Below are positions 17,905-26,384 of a DNA stretch of 64,000 nt, piece by piece. This DNA comes from Treponema sp. GTDB lineage: Bacteria; Spirochaetota; Spirochaetia; Treponematales; Breznakiellaceae. The notes below the pieces were generated by a model. That model saw nothing but the letters and a program-made list of their open reading frames with translations. It ran no database searches and was not told where the DNA came from. A program made the position numbers and the translations under genes. Each line of letters begins with the position of its first letter. Within the stretch, counting starts at the first letter, position 1. Location of the stretch: NCBI GenBank assembly GCA_031278095.1, contig JAITLC010000136.1, positions 23,548-87,547 of the forward strand, read 5' to 3'.

Positions 17905-18300
17905 TTAACGGGCTTCTTTCATGCTGCCGGCGAAACGGCTGCGCAGATCTTCGTTTATCTGTGAAAACTGGAGGGAAATTTGAGCGGGCCCGCTTACCTC
18001 AAATGGCTCCAGGATCACCCCGCGGGCGCCCTGCCGTATCCAGAGTTTTACCAGGGGAGCCGCTTCGCCGGATTCAGTCACCGCGGAATGGATTTCCTCC
18101 ACAAAGAGTATGTCTTCGATCCTGAATTCCAGCGCCATGGGTTTTTCTCCCAGGGGATCATAGATGAGGATGAGTTTGTCTTTTTCGGAAGGGTGCTGAC
18201 GGGGATAGCCGGAGAAAGGCACTGCATTTTTGGGTATGGCGCCTGAGTATTTGGCTATATGGCTTAAAGGTAGAGTTTCAAGATAATTGGTTATCGCCAT
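17905..18300 (-). CDS. Conserved small protein, unknown function
   Basis: A 131-residue protein starting at ATG 18300, chosen because AGGAGG lies upstream at proper distance. The open frame extends further but only through a repeat-rich intergenic stretch. The N-terminus MAITNYLETLPLSHIAKYSG and a beta-rich core (KLILIYDPLGEKPMALEFRI) show no family I recognise. No signal peptide or membrane helix. It is followed after 9 bases by the radical SAM gene, so the two probably form an operon. Confidence 0.65.
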   Translation of the reverse strand: MAITNYLETLPLSHIAKYSGAIPKNAVPFSGYPRQHPSEKDKLILIYDPLGEKPMALEFRIEDILFVEEIHSAVTESGEAAPLVKLWIRQGARGVILEPFEVSGPAQISLQFSQINEDLRSRFAGSMKEAR

Positions 18301-18522
18301 GTCCTGACCTCCTCTTATAATATAACCCCTGAGTTTTGAAATGGCAACCGGTTTTGCCATTAGACTGTTTGCGAAATTTAGGTTGTGCAGGCAGTCTATT
18401 AAACGGCCTTTATTCGCAGCGGGGTCCAATACCCAAGAACCCGCTTGCGCGGGGGAGCTTTAGGGTGGTTAGAATCGGCAACGCTGTCAAAAAAGTGGTA
18501 GTAGAGCCCACAGTTAAATAGA

Positions 18523-18649
18523 GTCTGTCTATAATGTAGACACAGTATAGACAGACTACCTTAAAACAGGCATTTTGCGCACCGTTTTGGTACAAAAAGA
18601 TGCGCAAATGCAAGGTCTGTCCATAAAGTAACCGGCTTTATGGAAAGAC
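18523..18649. repeat. Composite palindromic repeat, family I copy 2
   Basis: Three hairpins in series. 18523-18556 is GTCTGTCTATA/TATAGACAGAC. 18570-18611 is GCATTTTGCGCA pairing with TGCGCAAATGC. 18615-18649 is GTCTGTCCATAAAG, a short loop, then CTTTATGGAAAGAC. The order and linker (ACTACCTTAAAAC) match copy 1 at 16009, with the middle hairpin inserted. In the first hairpin a C-to-T change in one arm is matched by G-to-A in the other. Confidence 0.75.
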
Positions 18650-18746
18650 ACTAAATAATTTCCCTGCAGAACGAAGCTCGTAAACGATGCAACGCTTATA
18701 CGATACCTCGCCCTTTAGGGCGAAGAGGTTCATTAAGAGGCGGACT

Positions 18747-18776
18747 TGTTCCAAAACTCAGGTTTTTTCTGAACAA
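18747..18776. repeat. Palindromic repeat, family II
   Basis: TTGTTC...GAACAA enclosing CAAAACTCAGG...; the 25-base core is identical to that at 15829-15853. Confidence 0.55.
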
Positions 18777-18825
18777 ACTCTTGGGAAACCGGTCAAGTTC
18801 GATTTCCCCATTAAATCCAAGGTTA

Positions 18826-18854
18826 CTGTTCCAAAATTTGACATTTTGGAACAG
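18826..18854. repeat. Palindromic repeat, family II, in the nudC leader
   Basis: Perfect 12-bp stem CTGTTCCAAAAT/ATTTTGGAACAG with loop TTGAC. It ends 30 bases before the nudC start codon, so it would fold at the 5' end of that mRNA. Confidence 0.7.
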
Positions 18855-18884
18855 CCTCGGGTACTATTTTTGCGGAGGTTTACC

Positions 18885-19715
18885 ATGTGTAATGTTGATT
18901 CGGGCGGGATATTTCTTTTCCAAGGCCTTGCCATGATACTTCCTCCCGGCGATTCGGAGGATCATTTCAGGGGTTTCGGACGGGAACTCCTGGAAGCTTC
19001 CTTTGTTGACGCTCAGGCAGATCCGGATGTCTTTGAAATCCCGGCACTTAACGGTTCCGCCCCGATCCTTGCCGCCTCCATTCCCGTTTCGCAGCCTCTG
19101 CCCGGCGGCTGGCAGGCTGTTCCTGTGCGTCAGGTTCTCTCGGCGGTCTGCGGGGAAAAGAACCGGTATTCAGGCGGCGGCCTTTCCGGCTGTATACTCC
19201 GGGCCTACCACGCCGCCCAATGGCGGAGGGATTCCCGTTTTTGCGGGTGTTGCGGTGAAAAGAATATCGATGCCCCCGATGAATTCGCCCGGCTCTGTCC
19301 TGTCTGCGGCAGACGGGAATATCCCCGGATCTCCCCGGCCGTGATCACGATCGTCATCAATGATAAGAACGAGGCCCTGCTTGCCCATAACAAAAAATTT
19401 TCACACGGCATGTACAGTCTTATTGCCGGCTTTAACGAGGCGGGAGAGAGCCTTGAAGACACGGTAGCCAGGGAGATTCTGGAAGAGGTGGGAATTGAGG
19501 TACGGAATATCCGCTACATAACAAGCCAGCCCTGGCCCTTTCCCAATTCCCTCATGCTGGGTTTTACCTGCCGTCATGCAGGCCGCAGCATACGGCCCGA
19601 CGGCATTGAGATTGAAGACGCCCGCTGGTTTAACCGGGACAATCTCCCGCCGCTTCCCGGCTATGGCTCGGTGTCCCGCTACCTTATCGAACTGTGGCGG
19701 GAGGGGAGCCTTTAA
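18885..19715 (+). CDS. nudC: NADH pyrophosphatase (Nudix, NudC type)
   Basis: Hydrolyses the pyrophosphate of NAD(H) to NMN(H) and AMP; the family can also remove NAD caps from RNA. The zinc ribbon FCGCCGEKN...CPVCGRREYPR comes before the Nudix domain. The Nudix box (about 181-203) is complete: GFNEAGESLEDTVAREILEE followed by VGIE. The NudC marker SQPWPFPNSLM comes right after it. The start is ATG 18885 with GGAGG upstream (276 residues); the longer open frame from 18687 is rejected because its extra codons are palindromic repeat DNA. Monocistronic: the neighbours on both sides are on the minus strand. Confidence 0.93.
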   Translation: MCNVDSGGIFLFQGLAMILPPGDSEDHFRGFGRELLEASFVDAQADPDVFEIPALNGSAPILAASIPVSQPLPGGWQAVPVRQVLSAVCGEKNRYSGGGLSGCILRAYHAAQWRRDSRFCGCCGEKNIDAPDEFARLCPVCGRREYPRISPAVITIVINDKNEALLAHNKKFSHGMYSLIAGFNEAGESLEDTVAREILEEVGIEVRNIRYITSQPWPFPNSLMLGFTCRHAGRSIRPDGIEIEDARWFNRDNLPPLPGYGSVSRYLIELWREGSL

Positions 19716-19778
19716 GCGCCAGGGAAGTACCGATTGGAAGGCGGGGTCCATACCCTGAAGCTTGCCCCGGGGTTCTTC

Positions 19779-19800
19779 ATTGGCGTCATTTAATCGGCGT
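19779..19800. repeat. 22-base exact duplication (second copy of 15897-15918)
   Basis: The core GGCGTCATTTAATCGGCG with ATT before and T after occurs identically here and at 15897-15918. Here it covers the stop codon of the pseudokinase gene (19790). Confidence 0.6.
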
Positions 19801-21238
19801 CCTGCCGGCGGTTTATCTCCGAAATGCGCCAGGCGTCCTTGTGTCTGATCAGTGTTACTTCGTCACGGATACTGAGAACCTGGGGGATCATCGGAGATAT
19901 TTCTCCCGGCGCCGTAAGCTCTCCCCCCGGAGCCGCTTCTTCCGCACTGCCGGGATAGTAGATCTTGTAGCGGGCTTCGTAGCTGACCAGTTCCCGGCTT
20001 TCGTCTCCCCCATTCAATTCGATGGAGAGGTCTGTGACGCCGAACACCGGGACGGGGAGGACAGGGGAGCCCTGAGCCTTCCACTCGGGAGCGGAGAGCA
20101 TGGTCAACTGTCCTATTTCATAGGCCTGGCGTACCTTGCTCATCACAAAAAAGTTGGTCACCATGTTGATGTCTTCCTTTCCGGCCTTTTCTATGACGCA
20201 GGCTTCCATCATTATGTGATCCAGGGTATTAAAACTGTTATAGTAAGCCGATACGACTTCTTCCGCCCTCATGCCTTTGGTAGTGGGCCTGTCCTTCTGG
20301 CCTGCAACAATGCTGTGGGCTATCAACCCGGCGACAAGCACGGCAACGGCGATCACCGCAATAATCGTGGAGTTCCGGATCACGAAGCGGCGGCTCTGCA
20401 CCGATGCAGTCTTGCGTTTCTGCAGTTTCTTTCTTTCCTCTTCAAGCTCTTTAAATTCGCTTTCGCTCAGGGCTTTGACAAAGGATGAAGGAGGGCCTTC
20501 AAGAACAGCGGCAAATTCGCCAAGATCGGTGCGTTTTTCGCCCTTACCCGGGAAAAGCGCCCTGTCGATGAGGGCGGCCAGCCTTTCGTCCAGTCCGGGG
20601 GCGGCAAGACGGGCGGGGAGAAATACCCCTTCGTTCATGTCCTGATGCAGCGTATCCCCCGGCTTATCGGAAGTCAAATCCCAGGGCAGCTTTCCTGCAA
20701 AGATGCGGTAGAGCATGACCGCTGCGGAAAAAGCCGCCGCTTCCCCCCCGTTCAACGCCGGATTGACATAAGCGTCCCGCCCGGAAAAGAGGGCTTCATT
20801 CCCTTCGGCCTGGAGACAGCGGGTACAGAGGAAATCCGGGGGGAAGAGAATGACGCCCGAAGCCTGCACGATTACCGCGCCCGGCCAGATTGGAACAGCC
20901 TCATCCTTCAGGCGGGCGCGTATCCAACAGCGCAGGGCATCCAGCGCCTCCTCCCTCCGCCGGTTATCCTCAAGGATACTGTCAAGCCTTTCTCCCTCAA
21001 AGGCCGGCCCCCGGATGATCATGCGCTTTCCCTCTCCGGGAGCCGCAGGAGAATCCGTCTCGATCACCGCGGCAGGCTTCCAGATTTCTTTCCTGCCTTC
21101 AGGATAGAGGATAAAACCCTGCTCGGTAATAAACTGGGCAAGTTTTGCCTGCGCAAAGCCCTGGGCATCAAGGCCCGTATCAAAGCCCAGAACTTTTTCG
21201 CCTTCCGGCTCAAATGTAAAAATATGAACGTTCATCAT
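19790..21238 (-). CDS. Membrane protein with degenerate kinase-like domain, downstream of hflC
   Basis: A 482-residue protein. Residues about 90-265 resemble the C-lobe of a protein kinase: AAAFSAAVMLYRIFAGKLPW corresponds to the helix-F stretch 'D.wSlGvvLyelltG.lPf', and LDERLAALIDRALFPGKGEK to the helix H-I 'l..li.kaL..dP..R'. There is no HRD or DFG, so it is probably a pseudokinase. A lysine-rich helix (265-290) leads to one membrane helix (about 295-318), then an extracytoplasmic C-terminal domain (about 330-482) that could be NTF2-like (EEVVSAYYNSFNTLDHIMME). The start overlaps the hflC stop (ATGA), so it is translationally coupled to hflK-hflC and may belong to that membrane complex. 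Confidence 0.7.
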   Translation of the reverse strand: MMNVHIFTFEPEGEKVLGFDTGLDAQGFAQAKLAQFITEQGFILYPEGRKEIWKPAAVIETDSPAAPGEGKRMIIRGPAFEGERLDSILEDNRRREEALDALRCWIRARLKDEAVPIWPGAVIVQASGVILFPPDFLCTRCLQAEGNEALFSGRDAYVNPALNGGEAAAFSAAVMLYRIFAGKLPWDLTSDKPGDTLHQDMNEGVFLPARLAAPGLDERLAALIDRALFPGKGEKRTDLGEFAAVLEGPPSSFVKALSESEFKELEEERKKLQKRKTASVQSRRFVIRNSTIIAVIAVAVLVAGLIAHSIVAGQKDRPTTKGMRAEEVVSAYYNSFNTLDHIMMEACVIEKAGKEDINMVTNFFVMSKVRQAYEIGQLTMLSAPEWKAQGSPVLPVPVFGVTDLSIELNGGDESRELVSYEARYKIYYPGSAEEAAPGGELTAPGEISPMIPQVLSIRDEVTLIRHKDAWRISEINRRQDAD

Positions 21239-22185
21239 CTCGGTGAATAAAGATAGCGGAAATAATCCATGTCCGTGGACAGTGTCTTGTCAAACTTCGG
21301 CATGGTTGTCCTGTAGGATTCCAACGCCCGCCAGAAATCGAAGAAAGAGCGATCCTGGTTGTAGGCTTCCGCATAGATCCTCGTGGCCTCGGCGTCGGCG
21401 GTTCCCCGGATCGTTTCGGCCTTCTCATACGCGTCGGAAAGTATCGAACGGCGCTCGTTATCCATACGGCCCATCCATTCGGCCTTTTTGCCTTCGCCTT
21501 CGGAGCGGAAAGCCTGGGCTATCTGATTACGTTCCTTGATCATCCTGGCGTATACGGACTGTGTCAATTCGTCGCTGTAGCGGATCTGCCGGGTAACCAC
21601 ATCAATGAGTTCTATTCCGTATTCGGGAACCATGCGCCTGGAACGGAAGAGAATCTCTTCCGCCAATTGCCGCCTTCCCCTGGCGACAGGTTCTCTGCTC
21701 CCCTCACTCTGAATGAGAGTGGGGATCTGTTCCATATCAATACTGTCGCCTATGCCCAGACTGTCCTTGGAATTGCGGACTGTTTCCCGGAGGTAGTTTT
21801 CCGCAACAACGGTACGGACTTCCGAATCGATAACTTCGGCAAGCTTTGAATAGGCCCCGTCGATTGTAGTGATCGATTCATAGAATTTTTTCGGATGGGA
21901 GATCCGCCAGCGGGCAGTAACATCAACCCAGATATACTGTTTCTCCCGTGTGGGCATACTCTTGGCTTCCCCGTCCCAGGCAAGAATACGTTTGGGATAG
22001 CGTACCACATCGTCGATAAAGGGTATCTTTACATGGAAACCGGCGTCGGTGATAACATCGGTAAGGCGGCCCATCTGAACGATAACGGCCTGTTCGCCTT
22101 CATCAATAATATAGAAGGGGTTTGCGATGAGTAGACCGATAAGAATGACGGCCAAAACAATAAAGGAGCTGACAAATTTTTTCAT
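21235..22185 (-). CDS. hflC: HflC, membrane protease modulator (SPFH/band 7)
   Basis: Partner of HflK in a large ring around the FtsH protease. 316 residues from ATG 22185, chosen for the GGGGGAGAG behind it and because the protein then begins with a membrane anchor (FIVLAVILIGLLIANPFYI) followed by the HflC hallmark IIDEGEQAVIVQMGR. The SPFH domain and a charged helical C-terminus (RSEGEGKKAEWMGRMDNERR) follow. The longer open frame on this strand lies inside hflK. The start codon is one base after the hflK stop; the next gene overlaps its stop. Confidence 0.93.
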   Translation of the reverse strand: MKKFVSSFIVLAVILIGLLIANPFYIIDEGEQAVIVQMGRLTDVITDAGFHVKIPFIDDVVRYPKRILAWDGEAKSMPTREKQYIWVDVTARWRISHPKKFYESITTIDGAYSKLAEVIDSEVRTVVAENYLRETVRNSKDSLGIGDSIDMEQIPTLIQSEGSREPVARGRRQLAEEILFRSRRMVPEYGIELIDVVTRQIRYSDELTQSVYARMIKERNQIAQAFRSEGEGKKAEWMGRMDNERRSILSDAYEKAETIRGTADAEATRIYAEAYNQDRSFFDFWRALESYRTTMPKFDKTLSTDMDYFRYLYSPR

Positions 22186-22186
22186 A

Positions 22187-23173
22187 TTAACGCTCTCCCC
22201 CGGCAGTTCCGTCCGAAACCCTTCCTGAACCCAGATTCCGCAGAGGCAGGAAATTTTCAAAGTTTCTGTCGATGAGTATTGTTTTTTCTTCATCGGCAAA
22301 GACATCTTCAACCATTTCATAGTAGAGACGCTGCCGGGTAACTTCCGGAGCCCGGCGGTACTCTTCGTACACGGAGAGGAAGCGCGCCACATCCCCCCTG
22401 GCCTTGTTCACCCGCTCGGTACCGTAACCCTGGGCCTCCTGAATGAGCCGTTCCCGCTCGCCCCGCGCCCGGGGAATCTCGGCGTTGTAGGCCTGCTGAC
22501 CTTCGTTAATCAGCCGGTTCATGTCCTGTTCCGCCTTGTTCACATCGTCAAAAGCTTCCTGCACCCCGGAAGGCGGATCAATGTTCTGGAGCTTTACGGC
22601 AATAACATTGATCCCAAGGCCATAACCCCGGAAGGTTTCATTCATAATATCCGTACCTGCCGCCTCGATGGCGCTCCGTTCGGAGCCCATGATATCCATG
22701 ATCGGCCTGTCGCCTACCAGCATGTTGATTACCGAGCGGCTCACATCCCGGATAGTCCGGGATCTCTCCTGAACATTGAAAACCCAGGCCCTGGGGTCTA
22801 TGATGCGGTACTGGATGATCCATTCAACATCAATGATGTTGAGATCCCCGGTGAGCATGGTAGCCTCGCTGGTGTCTCCGGAATAGGTAGACTGGATGCC
22901 GCTTGAAAGCGTGCGGAAACCGAACTGTTCGGTCTGTACGGTTTTGACATTTACATTGTAGTTCTTGTCGATACCGAAGGGAAGCTTGATGTGAGGGCCG
23001 GGGCCTCCGGTGTTGAGGTACTTCCCGAATCTGGTAACAACAGCCTCCTCGGTCTGGTCAACAAAATAGATGCTGGTTGCCAGGAAAATAATCACCACAA
23101 TCACGGCGAATGCGATTCCGCCTACGACCGGTGAAAACCACTTTGCCCCTTTGGGAGGACTGAATACAGGCAT
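22187..23173 (-). CDS. hflK: HflK, membrane protease modulator (SPFH/band 7)
   Basis: A 328-residue SPFH protein: short N-terminus, one membrane helix (GGIAFAVIVVIIFLATSIYF), then FVDQTEEAVVTRFGKYLNTG, the HflK signature. The central domain has WIIQYRIIDPRAWVFNV, and the helix near the end contains the conserved ARGERERLIQEAQGYGTERV stretch. It acts with HflC to regulate FtsH and membrane-protein turnover. First gene of a three-gene minus-strand operon; SD GGAGG lies before the start. A large perfect palindrome lies 80 bases upstream, between this gene and divergent rpoZ. Confidence 0.95.
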   Translation of the reverse strand: MPVFSPPKGAKWFSPVVGGIAFAVIVVIIFLATSIYFVDQTEEAVVTRFGKYLNTGGPGPHIKLPFGIDKNYNVNVKTVQTEQFGFRTLSSGIQSTYSGDTSEATMLTGDLNIIDVEWIIQYRIIDPRAWVFNVQERSRTIRDVSRSVINMLVGDRPIMDIMGSERSAIEAAGTDIMNETFRGYGLGINVIAVKLQNIDPPSGVQEAFDDVNKAEQDMNRLINEGQQAYNAEIPRARGERERLIQEAQGYGTERVNKARGDVARFLSVYEEYRRAPEVTRQRLYYEMVEDVFADEEKTILIDRNFENFLPLRNLGSGRVSDGTAGGER

Positions 23174-23252
23174 AACATACCTCCACTATCATAATAGCGG
23201 GAAACGGGAATTCTGGAAAGGGTATACGGGCTGCATCTCAATCTTTTTCCAA

Positions 23253-23310
23253 GAACCTGTTCCAAAACCGTGCGCATTAGCGCACAGTCAATTAGTTTTG
23301 GAACAGGTTC
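23253..23310. repeat. Nested palindrome in hflK-rpoZ divergent intergenic region, family II
   Basis: Perfect 16-bp stem GAACCTGTTCCAAAAC / GTTTTGGAACAGGTTC (23253-23268 with 23295-23310). The 26-base loop holds its own 6-bp hairpin GTGCGC/GCGCAC. It lies between the 5' ends of two divergent genes, so it cannot be an ordinary terminator. Confidence 0.8.
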
Positions 23311-23347
23311 CCTTTACATTTTCTTAAAAAAATTGTATTTTCATTTT

Positions 23348-23539
23348 ATGATATTCCCCCTGGAAGAACTTATTGAATATAATGAGAACATGTACGAGAT
23401 CACCTCCGCGGCTTCTCGCCGCTCTTATCAGCTTTCCATGTTGAAAGACCCGGAAATTGAAGAGAACGACGGCAAGGTTGTCTCCCTCGCATCCCGGCAG
23501 GTCTTTACCAAGGAAGTGGAATTCCGGCTTGAAGAATAG
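23348..23539 (+). CDS. rpoZ: RNA polymerase omega subunit, very short form
   Basis: A 63-residue protein that matches the omega subunit core: NMYEITSAASRRSYQLSMLK corresponds to 'nrF.Lv..AakRArql', then IEENDGKVVSLASRQV to 'nkp...AL.Ei..G'. Omega stabilises RNA polymerase assembly through beta-prime. The start at ATG 23348 gives the family's N-terminus (MIFPLEELIEYNENMYE); no good Shine-Dalgarno is visible. It lies 39 bases before miaA, which fits co-transcription. It is shorter than most omega proteins (80-100 residues), as in other treponemes. Confidence 0.85.
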   Translation: MIFPLEELIEYNENMYEITSAASRRSYQLSMLKDPEIEENDGKVVSLASRQVFTKEVEFRLEE

Positions 23540-23578
23540 GCCGGCCGGCGGGTTGTACATACCGGAAGCGTAGAACCT

Positions 23579-24622
23579 GTGTTCCCTGTTTTTGTCTTTT
23601 TTGGGCCTACCGCATCAGGAAAGACCGGTATTCTATACCGTCTTTTTACAGGTCCGGCTTCCCTCTGCCCCGCAGAGGTGGTTTCCGCGGATTCGATGCA
23701 GGTCTACCGGGGTATGAACATCGGAACAGCCAAGCCTTCGGCAGCGGAACGGGCGGCGCTGCCCCATCACCTTATTGACATACGGGAACCTTCCGAACAG
23801 TTCAATGTTGGGGACTTTGTGCGCCTGGCCGGTGAAGCCTGCCAGGACATTCACCGCCGGGGGAAGCTTCCGGTAGTTTCCGGGGGAACCGGTTTTTACC
23901 TGAAAAACTTTATCCGGGGCCTCCCCGAATCCCCCCCCTCGGATCCCCAAATCCGCACGACGGTGAAGGCCGATCTTGCCCAAAAGGGTGCTGCCGCGCT
24001 TATGGAGGAACTGGCCGCATGGGACGCGGAAAGCGCCGCCCGGATTCACCTCAACGATACCTACCGGCTCACCAGGGCACTGGAGGTCCTCCGTCTGACA
24101 GGCCGGCCCCTGAGTTCCTTCAGGCAAAACGGGACGGAAAGGAAGTATAGCTTTTTTATAGCGGGCCTCAGACGGGAGAGGGAGGATCTGTACCGCCGCA
24201 TCGATGCCCGTACCACAGAGATGTTCAGCAGGGGCCTTCCCTCCGAAGTGGAGGCCCTCTTCAACGCGGGCTTCAGCCCTGCCGATCCGGGCCTGCGGGC
24301 CATAGGCTACCGGGAATTTTTTACAGAAGAACGGGAAAACGGTAAACCTCTCTGGCGTCTTTTGCACGGAAACGCGCGGGATCTCTCCGCCATAGAGGCC
24401 CTCGTCGCCCGAAATAGCCGCCGCTACGCCAAACGGCAGATCACCTACTTCTCCTCTTTACATGAAACAGTCTGGATGGATGCGGACAGTGAAGAAACGC
24501 CAACGGAGACACTTCGCCGGGAACTGGGGGAATTTGTTTCGCGCCAAGGTAATTCCGTAAGGCCGGATCTACTTCATCCCCCGCAGAATTCTTGCAGAAA
24601 TGGGTATGGCGAGGAAAAATGA
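23579..24622 (+). CDS. miaA: tRNA dimethylallyltransferase
   Basis: Transfers a dimethylallyl group to N6 of A37 in tRNAs reading codons that start with U. 347 residues, with P-loop GPTASGKT at 9-16, then VVSADSMQVYRGMNIGTAKP and HHLIDIREPSEQFNVGDF, the hallmark MiaA segments; GGTGFYLKNFIRGL is also present. The start is GTG 23579, one codon before the conserved strand. The last 54 bases overlap the end of the convergent MATE gene. DMAPP, its substrate, comes from the DXP pathway, whose dxs is also in this window. Confidence 0.96.
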   Translation: MFPVFVFFGPTASGKTGILYRLFTGPASLCPAEVVSADSMQVYRGMNIGTAKPSAAERAALPHHLIDIREPSEQFNVGDFVRLAGEACQDIHRRGKLPVVSGGTGFYLKNFIRGLPESPPSDPQIRTTVKADLAQKGAAALMEELAAWDAESAARIHLNDTYRLTRALEVLRLTGRPLSSFRQNGTERKYSFFIAGLRREREDLYRRIDARTTEMFSRGLPSEVEALFNAGFSPADPGLRAIGYREFFTEERENGKPLWRLLHGNARDLSAIEALVARNSRRYAKRQITYFSSLHETVWMDADSEETPTETLRRELGEFVSRQGNSVRPDLLHPPQNSCRNGYGEEK

Positions 24623-25918
24623 CAAAATATCTGCCACCGGCATACAGAGTTGTATGCCCAAAAGCCCCAGCAGGGGCGCAAGAATAAAAATCGCCGGGAT
24701 AAGAAAGAGCCCCTGACGGCTCACGGCCAGGATACTCGCTTCAAAAGATTTACCGATGGTTTGAGTCATCATGTTGTTCATCACAACCCATGCGGAAACG
24801 GGAATACTGATGCACTGGAGCCGCAGGGACAGCGTTCCTATGCGTATAACCTCAGGATCGTCCCTGCGGAAGAGGGCAATGATCTGAGGCGCAAAGACAG
24901 CCATGGCAATGGCAATGACAAAAAGTGCGCCGGCCGCCAGCCGCACACAGAACCAGAACGCCTTTTTTACCCTGTCGTAACGTTTTGCCCCGTAGTTAAA
25001 CCCGCACACCGGCTGAAAACCCTGACCAAAGCCCAGCATGGCCGAGGCTGCAAACATGCAGACCCTGTTGGTAATGGAAATGGCGGCAATGGCTTCATCC
25101 CCCCAGACCCCGGCAAAGTGGTTGATGATAATCGTCGCAATACTCATGAGGAACTGGCGGAGCAGAGCAGGGATGCCGCCCTTGAAGATGTCCCGGTAGT
25201 TGGCAAGACTGGGAGAAAAGTTTTTCGGATGGATTCTGATATTGTCCTTGAATCTACAGCCGATCAAAAGGATTACAAAGGCAATGCTCTGGCTGATAAT
25301 CGTGGCAAGGGCGGCCCCCTTCACTCCCATATCAAAACCGTAAATCAGCAGGGGATCGAGAAAAATATTGATGATGGCCCCTGATGTCATGCCGATCATC
25401 GCATAGAAGGCGCTGCCCTGGAAACGGAGCTGCTGGTTAATCACCAGGGAACCCACCATGACAGGTCCTCCGATAAGGATGAAGAAGATGTACTGTTCCG
25501 CATAGGGGAGAATGGTTTCCGTGGCGCCAAGACCCCGGCAGAGGGGGGAAAGAAGAAAGAGCCCGCCTAAGGAAACAAAAACCATAAAGATGATGCCGCT
25601 GAAAAGTCCCGTGGCAGCCATCTTCGATGCGTTTTCAATCCTCTGGGCCCCCAGTTCACGGGAAATATAGTTTCCCGAACCTTGCCCAAAGAAGAAGCCC
25701 AGGGCCTGGATGATGGCCATGAGAGGAAATGCAATACCCACCGCTCCCACGGCGCTGGTCCCCAGCCTTCCCACAAAGTAGGTATCCGCCATATTGTAGA
25801 GCCCGGATATCAGCATGATCATGATACTGGGAATAGCCAGACTTACCACCAGTTTTCCAACCGGTTCGGTAGTCATTTTGATGAATTTGCTGTTTCCCGA
25901 TTGCGCAGCCGCTTCCAT
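24569..25918 (-). CDS. MATE-family efflux transporter
   Basis: A polytopic membrane protein of about 449 residues, of the multidrug and toxin extrusion family (NorM/DinF-like, cation-coupled export). Hallmarks: PVGKLVVSLAIPSIMIMLIS then LYNMADTYFVGRLG in helix 1, FFFGQGSGNYISRELGA in helix 2-3, and LRFQGSAFYAMIGMTSGAII in the middle. The start is uncertain: ATG 25918 is given, but GTG 25960 and ATG 25876 are possible and none has a clear Shine-Dalgarno. Its end overlaps miaA tail-to-tail. Substrate unknown. Confidence 0.9.
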   Translation of the reverse strand: MEAAAQSGNSKFIKMTTEPVGKLVVSLAIPSIMIMLISGLYNMADTYFVGRLGTSAVGAVGIAFPLMAIIQALGFFFGQGSGNYISRELGAQRIENASKMAATGLFSGIIFMVFVSLGGLFLLSPLCRGLGATETILPYAEQYIFFILIGGPVMVGSLVINQQLRFQGSAFYAMIGMTSGAIINIFLDPLLIYGFDMGVKGAALATIISQSIAFVILLIGCRFKDNIRIHPKNFSPSLANYRDIFKGGIPALLRQFLMSIATIIINHFAGVWGDEAIAAISITNRVCMFAASAMLGFGQGFQPVCGFNYGAKRYDRVKKAFWFCVRLAAGALFVIAIAMAVFAPQIIALFRRDDPEVIRIGTLSLRLQCISIPVSAWVVMNNMMTQTIGKSFEASILAVSRQGLFLIPAIFILAPLLGLLGIQLCMPVADILSFFLAIPISARILRGMK

Positions 25919-26249
25919 TTGTAAAGTATAGACTTTTTGGCAATCAATGTGCAGGGTCACGGACGCAGGATGGGGGGCCTCTTTCCATGCCGTCTCCGCA
26001 GACCGCCGCCTTTATCCTCCGGCCCCCCTCCGGCCGCACTTTGTTGCGGCCTACCCCCCCCCCTGAACGGTGATTAAAAGGCGGGGGGGTTATAGCCCGA
26101 GGCTTGCCTCTATGCCTCCCCGTAACACATCCCTATAACGGATCCCGGCGCCACCCTTATCCCCCGCGCGTTCTACTCAGGGAGGAGAAGCGGAAACACC
26201 CGGTTTCCGGCAAATCGACACGGTCCGCCACTGCGGACAGACTACTTAC

Positions 26250-26273
26250 GGTCAATATGTGCATACTTTGACC
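26250..26273. promoter_or_regulatory. Possible operator palindrome upstream of dpp-like operon
   Basis: GGTCAA-TATG-TG-CATA-CT-TTGACC: both arms pair, with a two-base asymmetry. It lies 83 bases upstream of the -35 box of the downstream promoter, which could suit an activator site. Role inferred from symmetry only. Confidence 0.3.
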
Positions 26274-26355
26274 GCCGCCGATGCCGGATCGGGCTGCGTT
26301 CCCTCCGCAATACCACCTATACATAGTAAAAACATAGATTTTATAAGATAAGTAC

Positions 26356-26384
26356 TTGACATATTATTTTGTTTGGAATAAACT
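26356..26384 (+). promoter_or_regulatory. Sigma-70-type promoter of the dpp-like operon
   Basis: TTGACA at 26356-26361, 17-base spacer, TAAACT at 26379-26384. The leader to the first start codon is about 115 bases and ends with a small CCGG/CCGG hairpin before SD AAGGAG. Confidence 0.55.

Larger units (their letters stand above)
18301..18884. other. Repeat-rich divergent intergenic region
   Basis: 584 bases between divergent genes. It contains the family I element at 18523-18649, two family II palindromes (18747-18776 and 18826-18854), and a smaller GGGAAA/TTTCCC hairpin (18783-18808). An open frame runs from 18687 into nudC, but its first 66 codons are entirely repeat sequence. Since these hairpins lie between two 5' gene ends they cannot all be terminators. 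Confidence 0.65.

Noticed and set aside
18687..18884. Extended N-terminus of nudC
   Set aside because: The 66 extra codons are made of palindromic repeats, and a good Shine-Dalgarno lies before ATG 18885.
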